From positions 1 to 61,208 of the forward strand of contig NZ_MIHA01000028.1 of the NCBI RefSeq assembly GCF_001722335.1: a DNA stretch of 61,208 nucleotides, given 5' to 3'. Below are positions 28,352 to 37,928 of the stretch, in pieces. The translations under genes were made by a program, and so were the position numbers. The stretch's first letter is position 1. Every line of letters starts with the position of its first letter. Origin of the DNA: Mycolicibacterium flavescens (lineage in GTDB: Bacteria > Actinomycetota > Actinomycetes > Mycobacteriales > Mycobacteriaceae). The notes under the pieces are model-generated. The model saw nothing but the letters and a program-made list of their open reading frames with translations, did not search any database and was not told where the DNA came from.

Positions 28352-29094
28352 GCGACCTCGCCGGCCGCAGCGCGCTGGTCACCGGTGGGGCCAGCGGTAT
28401 CGGCGCGGCCTGCGCCAGGACACTGGCCGGACGCGGCGCCGCCGTCACGGTGGCCGATCTCGACGAGGCCGCCGCCGAGAAGGTGGCCGACGAGATCGGC
28501 GGAAAGGCCTGGGCGGTCGACCTTTCCGACGTCACGGCGCTCGAGGACCTGCGGCTCGACGTCGACATCCTGGTCAACAACGCCGGCGTTCAGCATGTCA
28601 GCCCGATCGCCGACTTCCCGCCCGAACGGTTCCGCTTCATGCTTGCGCTGATGGTGGAGGCGCCGTTCCTGCTGATCCGGGCGGCGCTGCCGCACATGTA
28701 CGAGCAGGAGTTCGGCCGGGTCATCAACATCTCGTCGGTGCACGGACTGCGGGCGTCGGAGTTCAAGAGCGCCTACGTCGCCGCCAAGCACGCCATCGAG
28801 GGGCTGTCGAAGGTGACGGCGCTGGAGGGCGGACCGCACGGGGTCACCAGCAACTGCGTGGACCCCGGCTACGTGCGCACGCCGCTGGTGACGAAGCAGA
28901 TCGCCGATCAGGCCAGCACGCACGGCATTGCCGAAGATAGGGTGATCGCGGACATCTTGTTGAAGGAGAGTGCGATCAAGCGACTTGTCGAGCCGGACGA
29001 GGTTGCCTCGCTGGTGGCGTGGCTGGCGTCGCCGGCCGCCGCGATGGTGACCGGGGCGTCGTACACGATGGATGGCGGCTGGAGCGCCCGGTGA
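28348..29094 (+). CDS. 3-hydroxybutyrate dehydrogenase (SDR)
   Basis: A 248-residue classical SDR: cofactor motif TGGASGIGAA near residues 12-21, NNAG at about 78-81, catalytic Ser in NISSVHG, and YVAAKHAIEG (YxxxK). The C-terminal VTKQIADQA and CVDPGYVRTPLV patterns are typical of D-3-hydroxybutyrate dehydrogenases. It oxidises 3-hydroxybutyrate to acetoacetate with NAD+. It overlaps both neighbours by four bases (ATGA and GTGA), so the three genes are translated together. Confidence 0.87.
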   Translation: MSDLAGRSALVTGGASGIGAACARTLAGRGAAVTVADLDEAAAEKVADEIGGKAWAVDLSDVTALEDLRLDVDILVNNAGVQHVSPIADFPPERFRFMLALMVEAPFLLIRAALPHMYEQEFGRVINISSVHGLRASEFKSAYVAAKHAIEGLSKVTALEGGPHGVTSNCVDPGYVRTPLVTKQIADQASTHGIAEDRVIADILLKESAIKRLVEPDEVASLVAWLASPAAAMVTGASYTMDGGWSAR

Positions 29095-30989
29095 CCACCA
29101 CCGCGCAGTGGACGCCGACCGACGCCGATGTCTCCGACGCCCGGGTGACCGATTTCGCGCAGTTCGTCAGCGGGCGGACCGGGCTGTCGCTGCCCGACTA
29201 CCGGTCGCTGTGGCAGTGGTCGGTCGACGAACCCGCCGCGTTCTGGGCGGCGCTGTGGGACTACTTCGAGCTCGGCGACCGCCCGGACACCGTGCTGACC
29301 TCGATGGAAATGCCCGGCGCACAATGGTTTCCGGGCACTACGCTCAACTATGTCGACCAGGTGGTGCGTAACGCGCGGCCCGACCGCCCCGCGATCCTGA
29401 ACATCGCCGAGGGTGGCGCGACGACCGAGGTGTCCTGGTCGGAGCTGCTGGGACGCGCCGCGGCGTTCGCCGAGCGGTTGCAGTCGCTCGGGGTGACCGC
29501 CGGAGACCGGGTGATCGGTTACCTGCCCAACATCCCCGAAGCGGTGATCGCGTTCCTCGGTGCGGCCAGCATCGGGGCGATCTGGAGCGCCTGCGGTCAG
29601 GACTATTCGGCCAAGGCCGCGCTCGACCGGCTCGGACAACTCGAGCCCGTCGTGCTGGTGACCGCGGACGGCTACACCTACGGCGGCAAGTTTCACGACA
29701 AGGCGAACGACATCGAGGCGCTGCAGGCCGGGTTGCCCACGCTGCGGGCCACCGTGATGGCCTCCGAACTCGCCGAGTCCAGCGGCGACACGCTTGCGAC
29801 CACGCCGGTCGATTTCGCGCACCCGCTGTGGATCCTGTTCTCCTCGGGCACCACCGGGCTACCCAAGGGCATCGTGCACGGCCACGGCGGCGTCCTGATC
29901 GAACACCTCAAAGCCGTTGCGCTGCAGTGCGACATCGGGCCGGATGACACGTTCTTCTGGTACACCAGCCCGAGCTGGATGATGTGGAACTTCCAGGTCG
30001 CCGGCCTGCTGGTCGGGGCGACGATCGTCTGCTACGGCGGCAGCCCCAACGCGCCTCGCCCGGATGCGCTGTGGGACATCGCGGGCCGGATCAAGGCGAC
30101 CGTTCTGGGCACCAGCCCCGGCTACGTGCTGGGCTGTGCCAAGGCCGGTGCGGTGCCGCGTAAAGAGCACGACCTGTCGGCGCTGCGGACGGTCGGGATC
30201 ACCGGGTCGTCGCTGCCGCCGTCGTCGTCGCTGTGGTTGCGCGACAACGTCGGCGAGGATGTGCAGGTCGCCTCGATCAGCGGCGGCACCGACGTGGTGT
30301 CGGCGTTCATCGGCGGGGTGCGGACCGTCCCGGTGTGGCCGGGCGAGCTGTCGGCGCCCTACCTCGGTTGCGCGCTGGACTCGTGGGACGAATCCGGCAA
30401 CCCTGTGCGCGACGAGGTCGGCGAGTTGGTGGTGACCAAACCGATGCCGTCGATGCCGGTCTCCTTCTGGAACGACGACGACGGATCACGGTACCGCTCC
30501 GCTTATTTCGAGATGTTCGACGGTGTGTGGCGACACGGCGACTGGATCACCATCACCGACCGCGGCAGCGTCGTTGTGCACGGCCGATCGGACTCCACGC
30601 TGAACCGCCACGGCATCCGGATGGGCAGCGCCGACATCTACCAGGCCGTCGAACGGCTACCCGAGGTCGCCGAGGCACTGATCATCGGCGCCGAACAGCC
30701 CGACGGCGGCTACTGGATGCCGCTGTTCGTGGTGCTCACCGACGGCAACGACCTGACTGACGATCTGCGCGCCCGGATCAACGACACCATCCGCTCGGAG
30801 GTGTCGCCGCGGCACGTGCCCGACGAGATCATCGTCGCGCCCGGCGTCCCGCACACCCGCACCGGCAAGAAGCTCGAGGTGCCGATCAAGAAGCTGTTCC
30901 AGGGCGCCGACCCCGCCAAGGTGGTCGAACGCAGCGCCGTCGATGATCCCGCGCTGCTCGACTGGTACGTCACGCAGCGTCGAACGTGA
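29091..30989 (+). CDS. Acetoacetate-CoA ligase
   Basis: A 632-residue adenylate-forming enzyme of the acetoacetyl-CoA synthetase family. AMP-binding motif LFSSGTTGLPKGIVHGHGG at about 247-265, an acetyl-CoA-synthetase-type N-terminus with WFPGTTLNYVDQV, and a C-terminal PHTRTGKKLEVPIKKL with the catalytic lysine. It activates acetoacetate made by the preceding dehydrogenase, completing a path from 3-hydroxybutyrate to acetoacetyl-CoA. Length fits the family (about 650). It overlaps the convergent HNH gene by 20 bases. Confidence 0.92.
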   Translation: MTTTAQWTPTDADVSDARVTDFAQFVSGRTGLSLPDYRSLWQWSVDEPAAFWAALWDYFELGDRPDTVLTSMEMPGAQWFPGTTLNYVDQVVRNARPDRPAILNIAEGGATTEVSWSELLGRAAAFAERLQSLGVTAGDRVIGYLPNIPEAVIAFLGAASIGAIWSACGQDYSAKAALDRLGQLEPVVLVTADGYTYGGKFHDKANDIEALQAGLPTLRATVMASELAESSGDTLATTPVDFAHPLWILFSSGTTGLPKGIVHGHGGVLIEHLKAVALQCDIGPDDTFFWYTSPSWMMWNFQVAGLLVGATIVCYGGSPNAPRPDALWDIAGRIKATVLGTSPGYVLGCAKAGAVPRKEHDLSALRTVGITGSSLPPSSSLWLRDNVGEDVQVASISGGTDVVSAFIGGVRTVPVWPGELSAPYLGCALDSWDESGNPVRDEVGELVVTKPMPSMPVSFWNDDDGSRYRSAYFEMFDGVWRHGDWITITDRGSVVVHGRSDSTLNRHGIRMGSADIYQAVERLPEVAEALIIGAEQPDGGYWMPLFVVLTDGNDLTDDLRARINDTIRSEVSPRHVPDEIIVAPGVPHTRTGKKLEVPIKKLFQGADPAKVVERSAVDDPALLDWYVTQRRT

Positions 30990-32250
30990 TCAGGTCGATG
31001 CTCAGCCGGCCCTCCAGTCGACTGATGGTGCGCACCGGCGGCCCCGCGACCGGCGGCGCGGTCGAGCGGTAGGTCGCCCTGGTCGGCGTGGTGAACTCCG
31101 CCTCGTGCACCCCGTCGCGCTCGACGGTGGTCACCGACCAGCCCGGCGCTTCCTTCGCGTAATTGCAGGCCTCGCACGCGCCGAGACCGTTGAGCCCGCT
31201 GGTCGGCCCGCCACGGTGCTTCGGAACCGCATGGTCGCGGTGCCGGATCGGCGCATTGCAGTACGGCGTGCGACAGGTCTGGTCCCGCAATCCGATGAAC
31301 GCCGCCAAGCCTTTCGGGAACACCCGCGCGCGTGACTCCATTGCGACCAGCTGGCCGCTTCGCGGGTGCCGGTACAGCCGGCGCAGCATCGCCTTCGCCT
31401 CCGCGTCGGCCACCGCGTCACCGGTCAACCCCCGTGCGATCGCGCTCGGCAGCGGACCGTAGTCGTCGAGCCACGCGGGCGCGTCGTCATCGCCCATCAG
31501 CGTCGTATCGGCCATCACCAGGTTCAGGTGGACGTCCACCGGTTGTGCGGCCGGTCGACCGGTCACCCGCTCCACCATGGTGTCGGCCATGACCTGGCCG
31601 CGCGACCGGTCGTCGAAAGTGGTGTCGGCGCTGCGTTTCAGCGCCGCGTACACGCCGACTCCCTGCGCCACCGGCAGCAGCGCGGTCACATACGTCATCG
31701 AGTCCGCCGCCGGGCGGATCGTGACAGTGCGGTCCTCGGCGGCCTTGGCGCTGCGGTCCACCACCGCGGCGACATCGAGTTCACAGGCGATCCGCTTGGC
31801 CTCCGCGGCGATCCGCTTGTCACCCCAACCCTCGAGACGCGAGACGTCACCGCACATCTGGGCGTCCAGCCGGCGCCGGTGCTCGACGCTCAGACACGCC
31901 GACTCCCGCACGATCAGGGTGGCGCGCCACTCGGACAGCGCACCGCATTCCAAAGCCGCCAGCGTGCACGGCATTTCGTCGACCAGCGCCGTCGCGAAGC
32001 CCAGATGGCGGCCGCCCTGCACCGGCGCCTCCCGGCGGGCCAGCGCCACCTCCGTCGCCAACCCCCGCCCCCGCTTGCTCGCCGGGATTCCGGCCGCCCG
32101 CTCGGCGGCGTCGCGTTTGGCCTTCCACGCCGCGGTCGCGCGGGCCTGAGCCGCGGCCGCCTGCGCCTTGACCGTCTCGAGGTGTTCGACCTGCGCCCGC
32201 AGGCAAGCTTCACTCGCCTCGGGGTCGATTTCGAACACGTGTGCGACCAT
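30970..32250 (-). CDS. HNH endonuclease-domain protein (13E12 repeat/DUF222 family)
   Basis: A 426-residue member of the multicopy mycobacterial 13E12/REP-type family: an N-terminal DUF222 helical domain (with SEWRATLIVRESACLS) and a C-terminal HNH nuclease domain CRTPYCNAPIRHRDHAVPKHRGG followed by NGLGACEACNYAKEAPGW. The Cys pairs and His-Asn-His type residues are intact. Copies are scattered through actinobacterial genomes and are often linked to rearrangements; the function is unknown. ATG 32250 (MVAHVFEID) is chosen; an upstream extension to 32319 has no family match. Confidence 0.87.
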   Translation of the reverse strand: MVAHVFEIDPEASEACLRAQVEHLETVKAQAAAAQARATAAWKAKRDAAERAAGIPASKRGRGLATEVALARREAPVQGGRHLGFATALVDEMPCTLAALECGALSEWRATLIVRESACLSVEHRRRLDAQMCGDVSRLEGWGDKRIAAEAKRIACELDVAAVVDRSAKAAEDRTVTIRPAADSMTYVTALLPVAQGVGVYAALKRSADTTFDDRSRGQVMADTMVERVTGRPAAQPVDVHLNLVMADTTLMGDDDAPAWLDDYGPLPSAIARGLTGDAVADAEAKAMLRRLYRHPRSGQLVAMESRARVFPKGLAAFIGLRDQTCRTPYCNAPIRHRDHAVPKHRGGPTSGLNGLGACEACNYAKEAPGWSVTTVERDGVHEAEFTTPTRATYRSTAPPVAGPPVRTISRLEGRLSIDLITFDAA

Positions 32251-32284
32251 ATTCCGACCATACGCCGGGACTCCGACAAGTTCT

Positions 32285-33427
32285 TCAGAACCGGCCGGGA
32301 TCGGCCAGCACCTGCGCAAACGCCATCTCGGCCGCCCCGATCACCAGGGTCTCGGCGCCCAGTGTGGCGGGCACGATGCGCACCAGCGCGCGCGGTGCGG
32401 CCATGCAGTGGCGCGCCAGCTCCTCGCGCAGCACCGCCGCCGCGAAGGCCGGAAACGCCCGCAGGAATCCGCCGAGCACGATGAGGCCAGGGTTGAGCAT
32501 GTTCACGGCATTACCGAGTGCGATCGCCAAGGCGCGCGCCTGGCTGGCGAGCATGTCGGCTTCGGCGGGATCCGGCTCCGGGCGGCCGGAGTCGGACAGC
32601 AGTCGGGTCAACGGTGCCTGGATGACCACGGTCTCGAGGCAACCCACGCTTCCGCAGTGGCACTGGTCGCTTCCGCCCACGTAGGTGTGCCCGAGCTCGC
32701 CCGCATAGCCGGAGGCGCCCTCGAGGAGACCACCCGCGACCACGAAACCCGCGCCGATACCGCTGGGGCCGCCGTTGACGTAGATCAGGTGGTCGGCATC
32801 TTCGTGCTGACCGAACAGGTGCTCGGCGATGGCTCCGGCGTTGGCGTCGTTGGTGGCGACAACCGGCAGATCGATTGCATCGCTGAGCATCTGGCCGATA
32901 GCGACGTCGTGCCAGCCGAGGTTCGGTGCCAGTTGCACCGCCGAATCCGGACCGCACACCAACCCGGGCACCGCCAGGCCGACGGCAATCACCGTCTGGT
33001 CGTCGCGCAGGGTGCGCCGCAGATCGCCGATCGCGTCCGCGGCCAGCGTGACTGTTTGCTCGGGGCTCGGCAGATCGACAGGGTGGCGGACGACGTGGCG
33101 AACGGACCCGCCGAGCGAAACCAGGCCGACGGTGACCGCGTCGACCTCGGGAGTGACGGCCACCGTCAGCGCCCGATCACCCGGGCGCACAATCGGACTC
33201 GGCCGGCCGACCTGTGTTGCCGCCAGCGCGGGCGATTCCTCGACCAGGCCGCGGGCGACCAACTCCTCGACGAGGTCCTTCGTGGTCGACCGCGACAACC
33301 CGGTGTGACGGGTGAGGTCGGCGCGACTCGCCGCGCGCTGGCGGTGCACCAGCGTCAGCACGCTGGACAGATTCCGCCGCCGGACATCGTCGCTGCTGGT
33401 GCCGATACGGCCCTGCGTCGCCCTCAT
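32285..33427 (-). CDS. ROK-family (XylR/NagC-type) transcriptional repressor
   Basis: A 380-residue protein: winged HTH at about 18-70 ([22 protein letters not shown]) and a ROK sugar-kinase-like domain with the zinc motif [10 protein letters not shown]. The ROK ATP-binding signature is degenerate, as in repressors. It is divergent from xylA across an inverted repeat, so it most likely represses the xylose operon and is released by xylose. Start ATG 33427 gives the usual length; an upstream in-frame start at 33475 would lie inside the operator region. Confidence 0.88.
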   Translation of the reverse strand: MRATQGRIGTSSDDVRRRNLSSVLTLVHRQRAASRADLTRHTGLSRSTTKDLVEELVARGLVEESPALAATQVGRPSPIVRPGDRALTVAVTPEVDAVTVGLVSLGGSVRHVVRHPVDLPSPEQTVTLAADAIGDLRRTLRDDQTVIAVGLAVPGLVCGPDSAVQLAPNLGWHDVAIGQMLSDAIDLPVVATNDANAGAIAEHLFGQHEDADHLIYVNGGPSGIGAGFVVAGGLLEGASGYAGELGHTYVGGSDQCHCGSVGCLETVVIQAPLTRLLSDSGRPEPDPAEADMLASQARALAIALGNAVNMLNPGLIVLGGFLRAFPAFAAAVLREELARHCMAAPRALVRIVPATLGAETLVIGAAEMAFAQVLADPGRF

Positions 33428-33476
33428 TGGGCCACCATCCCCCTCACATCGGGCCTTGACAGTGTCGCAGACCACA

Positions 33477-33501
33477 TTTTATGTTCGCTCGGAGAACAAA
33501 A
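33477..33501. promoter_or_regulatory. Candidate ROK/XylR operator
   Basis: TTTTATGTTC at 33477-33486 and GAACAAAA at 33494-33501 form an inverted repeat (TGTTC and GAACA arms) in the xylA-ROK divergent gap, 27 bases before the xylA start. AT-rich TTxTGTTC-type arms are usual for ROK repressors of sugar genes. Confidence 0.6.
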
Positions 33502-33527
33502 CCCTAGCATCGCTGTTTGGAGCCCCG

Positions 33528-34751
33528 ATGACCGTGCTGGAGTCCAGCATCCCTGTATCCGATGCGCTCACCCCGAAACGCGAAGACCGGTTCTCGTTCG
33601 GGTTGTGGACCGTCGGCTGGACCGGCGCCGACCCGTTCGGTGTGGCGACCCGGCCCGCGCTCGATCCGGTCGAAGCGGTCGACCGGCTCGCCGAGCTCGG
33701 CGCCTACGGCGTGACGTTCCACGACGACGACCTGTTCGCATTCGGGAGCTCGGAGGCCGAACGCCGCCGCGCCATCGACCGGTTGACCTCAGCCCTCGAC
33801 GCGTCCGGGCTGGTGGTGCCGATGGTGACCACCAACCTGTTCACCCAGCCGGTGTTCAAGGACGGCGGTTTCACCAGCAACGACCGTGCCGTGCGGCGGT
33901 TCGCGCTGCGCAAGGTGCTCAACAATCTCGATCTGGCCATCGACCTCGACGCGCAGACCTTCGTGCTGTGGGGCGGGCGCGAGGGCAGCGAGTACGATTC
34001 GGCCAAGGATGTGCGGGCCGCGCTGGAGCGCTACCGCGAAGCGCTGGACGTGTTGTGCCAGTACGCAATCGACCAGGGCAGCAGTATCCGGTTCGCGATC
34101 GAACCGAAACCCAACGAACCGCGCGGCGACATCCTGCTGCCGACCGTCGGGCACGCGCTGGCCTTCATCGAGACCCTCGCCCACCCCGAGCGCGTCGGCG
34201 TCAACCCCGAGACCGGCCACGAGCAGATGTCGGGCCTGAACTTCATGCACGGCATCGCCCAGGCCCTCGACCGCGGCAAGCTCTTCCACATCGACCTCAA
34301 CGGCCAGCGCGGCATCAAGTTCGACCAGGACCTGGTGTTCGGCCACGGCGACCTCATCAACGCCTTCTCGTTGGTCGACCTGCTCGAACACGGCGGCCCG
34401 GACAGCACGCCGGCCTATGACGGGCCGCGGCACTTCGATTACAAACCAAGCCGCACAGAGGATTTCACCGGGGTGTGGGCTTCGGCGGCGGCGAACATGC
34501 GGATGTACCTGCTCCTGCGCCAGCGCGCAGCGGCGTTCCGTGCGGACCCCGCCGTCCAGGAGGCGATGGCTGCGGCCAGAGTCGCCGAGTTACGGCACCC
34601 GACGCTCTTCGACGGGGAGACCTACACCGATCTGCTTGCCGACACCAGCGCGTACGAGGACTTCGACACCGGCTCGTACTTCGGCGGAAACGGCTGCGGT
34701 TTCGTGGCTTTGCATCAACTCGCCGTCGAGCACCTGATGGGAGCCCGGTGA
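33528..34751 (+). CDS. xylA: Xylose isomerase
   Basis: A 407-residue TIM-barrel enzyme that converts D-xylose to D-xylulose. The active-site pair is in GVTFHDDDL (His and Asp near residues 66-69), metal-binding regions are [13 protein letters not shown] and [14 protein letters not shown], and [15 protein letters not shown] carries the last ligands. This is the short actinobacterial class I form. A GGAG lies before ATG 33528. It heads xylAFGH; no xylulokinase gene is in the operon. Confidence 0.94.
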   Translation: MTVLESSIPVSDALTPKREDRFSFGLWTVGWTGADPFGVATRPALDPVEAVDRLAELGAYGVTFHDDDLFAFGSSEAERRRAIDRLTSALDASGLVVPMVTTNLFTQPVFKDGGFTSNDRAVRRFALRKVLNNLDLAIDLDAQTFVLWGGREGSEYDSAKDVRAALERYREALDVLCQYAIDQGSSIRFAIEPKPNEPRGDILLPTVGHALAFIETLAHPERVGVNPETGHEQMSGLNFMHGIAQALDRGKLFHIDLNGQRGIKFDQDLVFGHGDLINAFSLVDLLEHGGPDSTPAYDGPRHFDYKPSRTEDFTGVWASAAANMRMYLLLRQRAAAFRADPAVQEAMAAARVAELRHPTLFDGETYTDLLADTSAYEDFDTGSYFGGNGCGFVALHQLAVEHLMGAR

Positions 34752-34779
34752 CCAGCCATCCGATCACAGAGGAGAATCC

Positions 34780-35846
34780 GTGAAGCGAACCAGCACCCTG
34801 ATCTTCACCACCGTCGTCGCGGTCGGAATGACCCTGACGGCGTGCGGATCAGACACCGAAACGGGCGCGCAGTCCGGTGCCGGGAAGGTCGGCGTCATCC
34901 TGCCGGACACGAAATCCTCGGTGCGCTGGGAAACCAAGGACCGCCCCGCGCTCGAGCAGGCGTTCGGCAACGCCGGCGTCGAGTACACGATCCAGAACGC
35001 CGAGGGGTCGGCCGACACGATGGCGACCATCGCCGACGGCATGATCGCCGACGGGGTCACGGTGCTGGCGATCGTCAACCTCGACTCCGACAGCGGCGCC
35101 TCCATCCAGCAGAAGGCCGCCGCCCAGGGCGTCAAGACCATCGACTACGACCGCCTCACGCTGGGCGGCTCGGCCGATGTCTACGTGTCGTTCGACAACA
35201 CCAAGGTCGGCGAACTGCAGGGGCAGGGGCTGGTCGACTGCCTCGGCGGCCGTCCCGCGAATGTGGTGTTCCTCAACGGATCTCCGACCGACAACAACGC
35301 CACGCTGTTCAGCACGGGCGCGCACTCGGTGGTCGACGCGACACCGTCGGTCACGATCGTCGGTGAGCAGGCGGTGCCCGACTGGGACACCGACAAGGCG
35401 GTCACCATCTTCGAGCAGCTCTACACCGCAGCCGACGGTCGCGTCGACGGTGTGTACGCCGCCAACGACGGACTCGCCGGTTCGGTCGTCTCGATCCTGG
35501 AGAAGAACAAGCGCGCGGGTCAGGTTCCCGTCACCGGCCAGGACGCGACGGTCGAAGGCTGCAGAACATCCTCGCCGGCACCCAGTGCATGACGGTCTAC
35601 AAGTCGGCCACCGAGGAAGCCAACGCGCTCGCCGAGGTGGCCATCGCGCTTGCCAACGGTGAGCAGCCGACGACCACCGCCACCTCACGCGACGACACCG
35701 GCGGGCGCGACGTGCCCTCGGTGCTGCTGACGCCGAAGTCGATCACCAAGGACAACGTCGACATCGTGTTCGACGACGGCGGCCAGTCCAAGGACGAGGT
35801 GTGCACGGGCCAGTTCGCGCCGATGTGCTCGGCGGCAGGAGCCTGA
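34780..35846 (+). pseudogene. xylF: Xylose ABC transporter binding protein XylF, broken by a one-base deletion
   Basis: A sugar-binding lipoprotein with lipobox LTAC (residues 19-22) and D-xylose-binding features (GKVGVILPDTKSSVRWE, YAANDGLAGSVVSILEKN, GQDATVEG). The frame fails after GTCGAAGGC at 35551-35559: the expected CTGCAGAAC (LQN) reads TGCAGAAC, one C short, and stops at 35592. The correct continuation, QNILAGTQCMTVYKSATEEA and on to 35846, is in the next frame. The span of 1067 bases plus one gives exactly 356 codons, the normal size. Either a true null allele or a sequencing error in one base. Confidence 0.88.
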
Positions 35847-36622
35847 TGGACGACCGCGCGCCCATCCTCGAACTCCAAGGCGTCAACAAGAGTTTCGGGG
35901 TCGTGCACGTGCTGCACGACGTCGACTTCCGCGTGTACCCGGGCCAGGTGACCGCGCTGGTCGGCGACAACGGCGCGGGAAAGTCGACGCTGGTCAAGGC
36001 GATCGCCGGCATCCATTCGATCGACAGCGGCCGCTACCTGTTCGAAGGCGAACCGGTGACGGTGCGCAGCCCCAACGACGTCTCCGCGCTCGGCGTCGAG
36101 GTGGTCTACCAGGACCTGGCGCTGTGCGACAACCTCGACATCGTCGAGAACATGTTCCTGGGCCGTGAACTCAAGACCCGCGGCGTGCTGGACGAGGCGC
36201 GGATGGAGACGATGGCTCGGCAGGCGCTGAGCTCACTGTCGGTGCGCACGGTGAAGTCGGTGCGCCAACCGGTTTCGAGCCTGTCCGGCGGACAGCGCCA
36301 GACCGTGGCGATCGCGAAGTCCGTGCTGTGGAACAGCAAGGTCGTCCTGCTCGACGAGCCGACCGCCGCGCTCGGCGTCGCGCAGACCCGGCAGGTGATC
36401 GAGTTGGTGCGCGGGCTGGCCCGCCGCGGCCTGGGGGTGGTGCTGATCTCGCACAACATGAACGACGTGTTCGAGGTCGCCGACCGGATCTGCGCGCTGT
36501 ATCTGGGCCGGGTCGCCGCCGACGTCAAAGCCTCCGACGTCACCCACGGGCAGGTGGTCGAACTCATCACCGCGGGCCGCTCGGGAAGCCTCGGGCTGGT
36601 GCAGGCCGCCGAATCGATGTGA
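35846..36622 (+). CDS. xylG: Xylose ABC transporter ATP-binding protein
   Basis: A 258-residue ABC ATPase: Walker A VGDNGAGKSTL at about 40-50, Q-loop VVYQDLALCDNLDIVENMFLG, signature LSGGQRQTVAIAKS and Walker B VVLLDEPTAALG. It has one ATPase domain rather than the two of enteric XylG, the usual form in actinobacteria, so it should work as a homodimer. The ATG overlaps the xylF stop by one base. Confidence 0.9.
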   Translation: MDDRAPILELQGVNKSFGVVHVLHDVDFRVYPGQVTALVGDNGAGKSTLVKAIAGIHSIDSGRYLFEGEPVTVRSPNDVSALGVEVVYQDLALCDNLDIVENMFLGRELKTRGVLDEARMETMARQALSSLSVRTVKSVRQPVSSLSGGQRQTVAIAKSVLWNSKVVLLDEPTAALGVAQTRQVIELVRGLARRGLGVVLISHNMNDVFEVADRICALYLGRVAADVKASDVTHGQVVELITAGRSGSLGLVQAAESM

Positions 36623-36659
36623 CCCCCGCACCGTGACACCGGCCGAAGAGGACCTCGAA

Positions 36660-37928
36660 ATGACCGCTGTGCGAACCGAACCCGCGCTCGACCCGGGCTT
36701 CTCTGCCGACACGCGCGCCGACGAGACCTTCGGCGATGCGGTGCGCGGCTACCTGCGTCGGGTGCGCGGCGGCGACATGGGGTCACTTCCCGCGGTGCTC
36801 GGGCTGATCGTGTTGTTCATCGTCTTCGGTCTGGCCAACGACCGGTTCCTGTCCGCGCTGAATCTGGCCAACCTGATCACCCAGGCCGGCGCGATCTGTG
36901 TGCTGGCGATGGGACTGGTCTTCGTGCTCCTGGTCGGCGACATCGATCTGTCCGCCGGGGTCGCGGGCGGTGTGGCGGCCTGCACGATGGGCCTGGCGGT
37001 CGTCAACATGAACTGGCCGTGGTGGAGTGCGCTGCTGGCCGGAATCGCCTGCGGCGCAGTCATCGGGCTGGCGATCGGACTGCTGCGCGCGAAGCTCGGG
37101 ATCCCGTCGTTCGTGGTTACGCTCGCGTTCTTCCTCGGCCTGCAGGGCGTCACGCTCAAGCTCATCGGCGAGGGCGGCTCGGTGCGCGTCGACGATCCGG
37201 TGATCCGCGGGCTGACGATCAGCAACCTGCCCGTCACCGCCGGCTGGGCGGTCGCGGCGGTCGTCGTGATCGGCTATGCGGCTCTGGAATTCGGCCAGCA
37301 TCGGCGCAAGAAGACGCTGCAGCTGTCACACTCGCCGGTGGGCGTCGTCGCCGCGCGGGTGGCCGCGGTGGCCGCGGTGGTCCTCGGCGTCACCTACGTG
37401 CTCAGCGTCAACCGCAGCGTCAGCGCGGCCACCGAGATCCGCGGCATCCCGTACGTGCTGCCGCTGATCCTCGTGCTGCTGATCGCGATGACCGTGGTCC
37501 TCAAACGCACGTCGTACGGCAGGCACATCTACGCGGTCGGCGGCAACGCCGAAGCGGCACGGCGCGCCGGGATCTCGGTGAACCGGATCCGGGTGTCGGT
37601 GTTCGTGGTCTGTTCGTCGCTGGCGGCGTTGAGCGGCATCATCGCCGCCTCCTACGCGGGCAAGGTGTCGGCGTCCTCCGGTGGGGGCAACACGCTGCTG
37701 TACGCCGTCGGGGCCGCCGTCATCGGCGGCACCAGCCTGTTCGGCGGGAAGGGCCGGGCCGTCGACGCGGTGATCGGCGGTGTGGTGGTCGCGACCATCG
37801 CCAACGGCCTGGGCCTGCTCAACCAGTCGTCGTACATCAACTTCCTGGTCACCGGTGCCGTGCTGCTGCTCGCGGCCAGTGTGGACGCGATCTCCCGGCG
37901 CAGGCGCTCGACAACTGGGCTCGGCTAG
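36660..37928 (+). CDS. xylH: Xylose ABC transporter permease
   Basis: A 422-residue permease of the ribose/xylose (RbsC) family with about ten membrane segments; family landmarks are LLVGDIDLSAGVAGG, KLGIPSFVVTLAFFLGLQG, YAVGGNAEAARRAGI and GAAVIGGTSLFGGKGR. ATG 36660 follows AGAGGA by seven bases and is preferred over GTG 36633. The gene ends in a CTAG shared with the convergent aminotransferase stop. Confidence 0.92.
   Translation: MTAVRTEPALDPGFSADTRADETFGDAVRGYLRRVRGGDMGSLPAVLGLIVLFIVFGLANDRFLSALNLANLITQAGAICVLAMGLVFVLLVGDIDLSAGVAGGVAACTMGLAVVNMNWPWWSALLAGIACGAVIGLAIGLLRAKLGIPSFVVTLAFFLGLQGVTLKLIGEGGSVRVDDPVIRGLTISNLPVTAGWAVAAVVVIGYAALEFGQHRRKKTLQLSHSPVGVVAARVAAVAAVVLGVTYVLSVNRSVSAATEIRGIPYVLPLILVLLIAMTVVLKRTSYGRHIYAVGGNAEAARRAGISVNRIRVSVFVVCSSLAALSGIIAASYAGKVSASSGGGNTLLYAVGAAVIGGTSLFGGKGRAVDAVIGGVVVATIANGLGLLNQSSYINFLVTGAVLLLAASVDAISRRRRSTTGLG

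Noticed and set aside
32168..34420. 750-codon plus-strand frame opposite the ROK gene and into xylA
   Set aside because: Shadow of the ROK repressor and a wrong frame of xylA; no domain.
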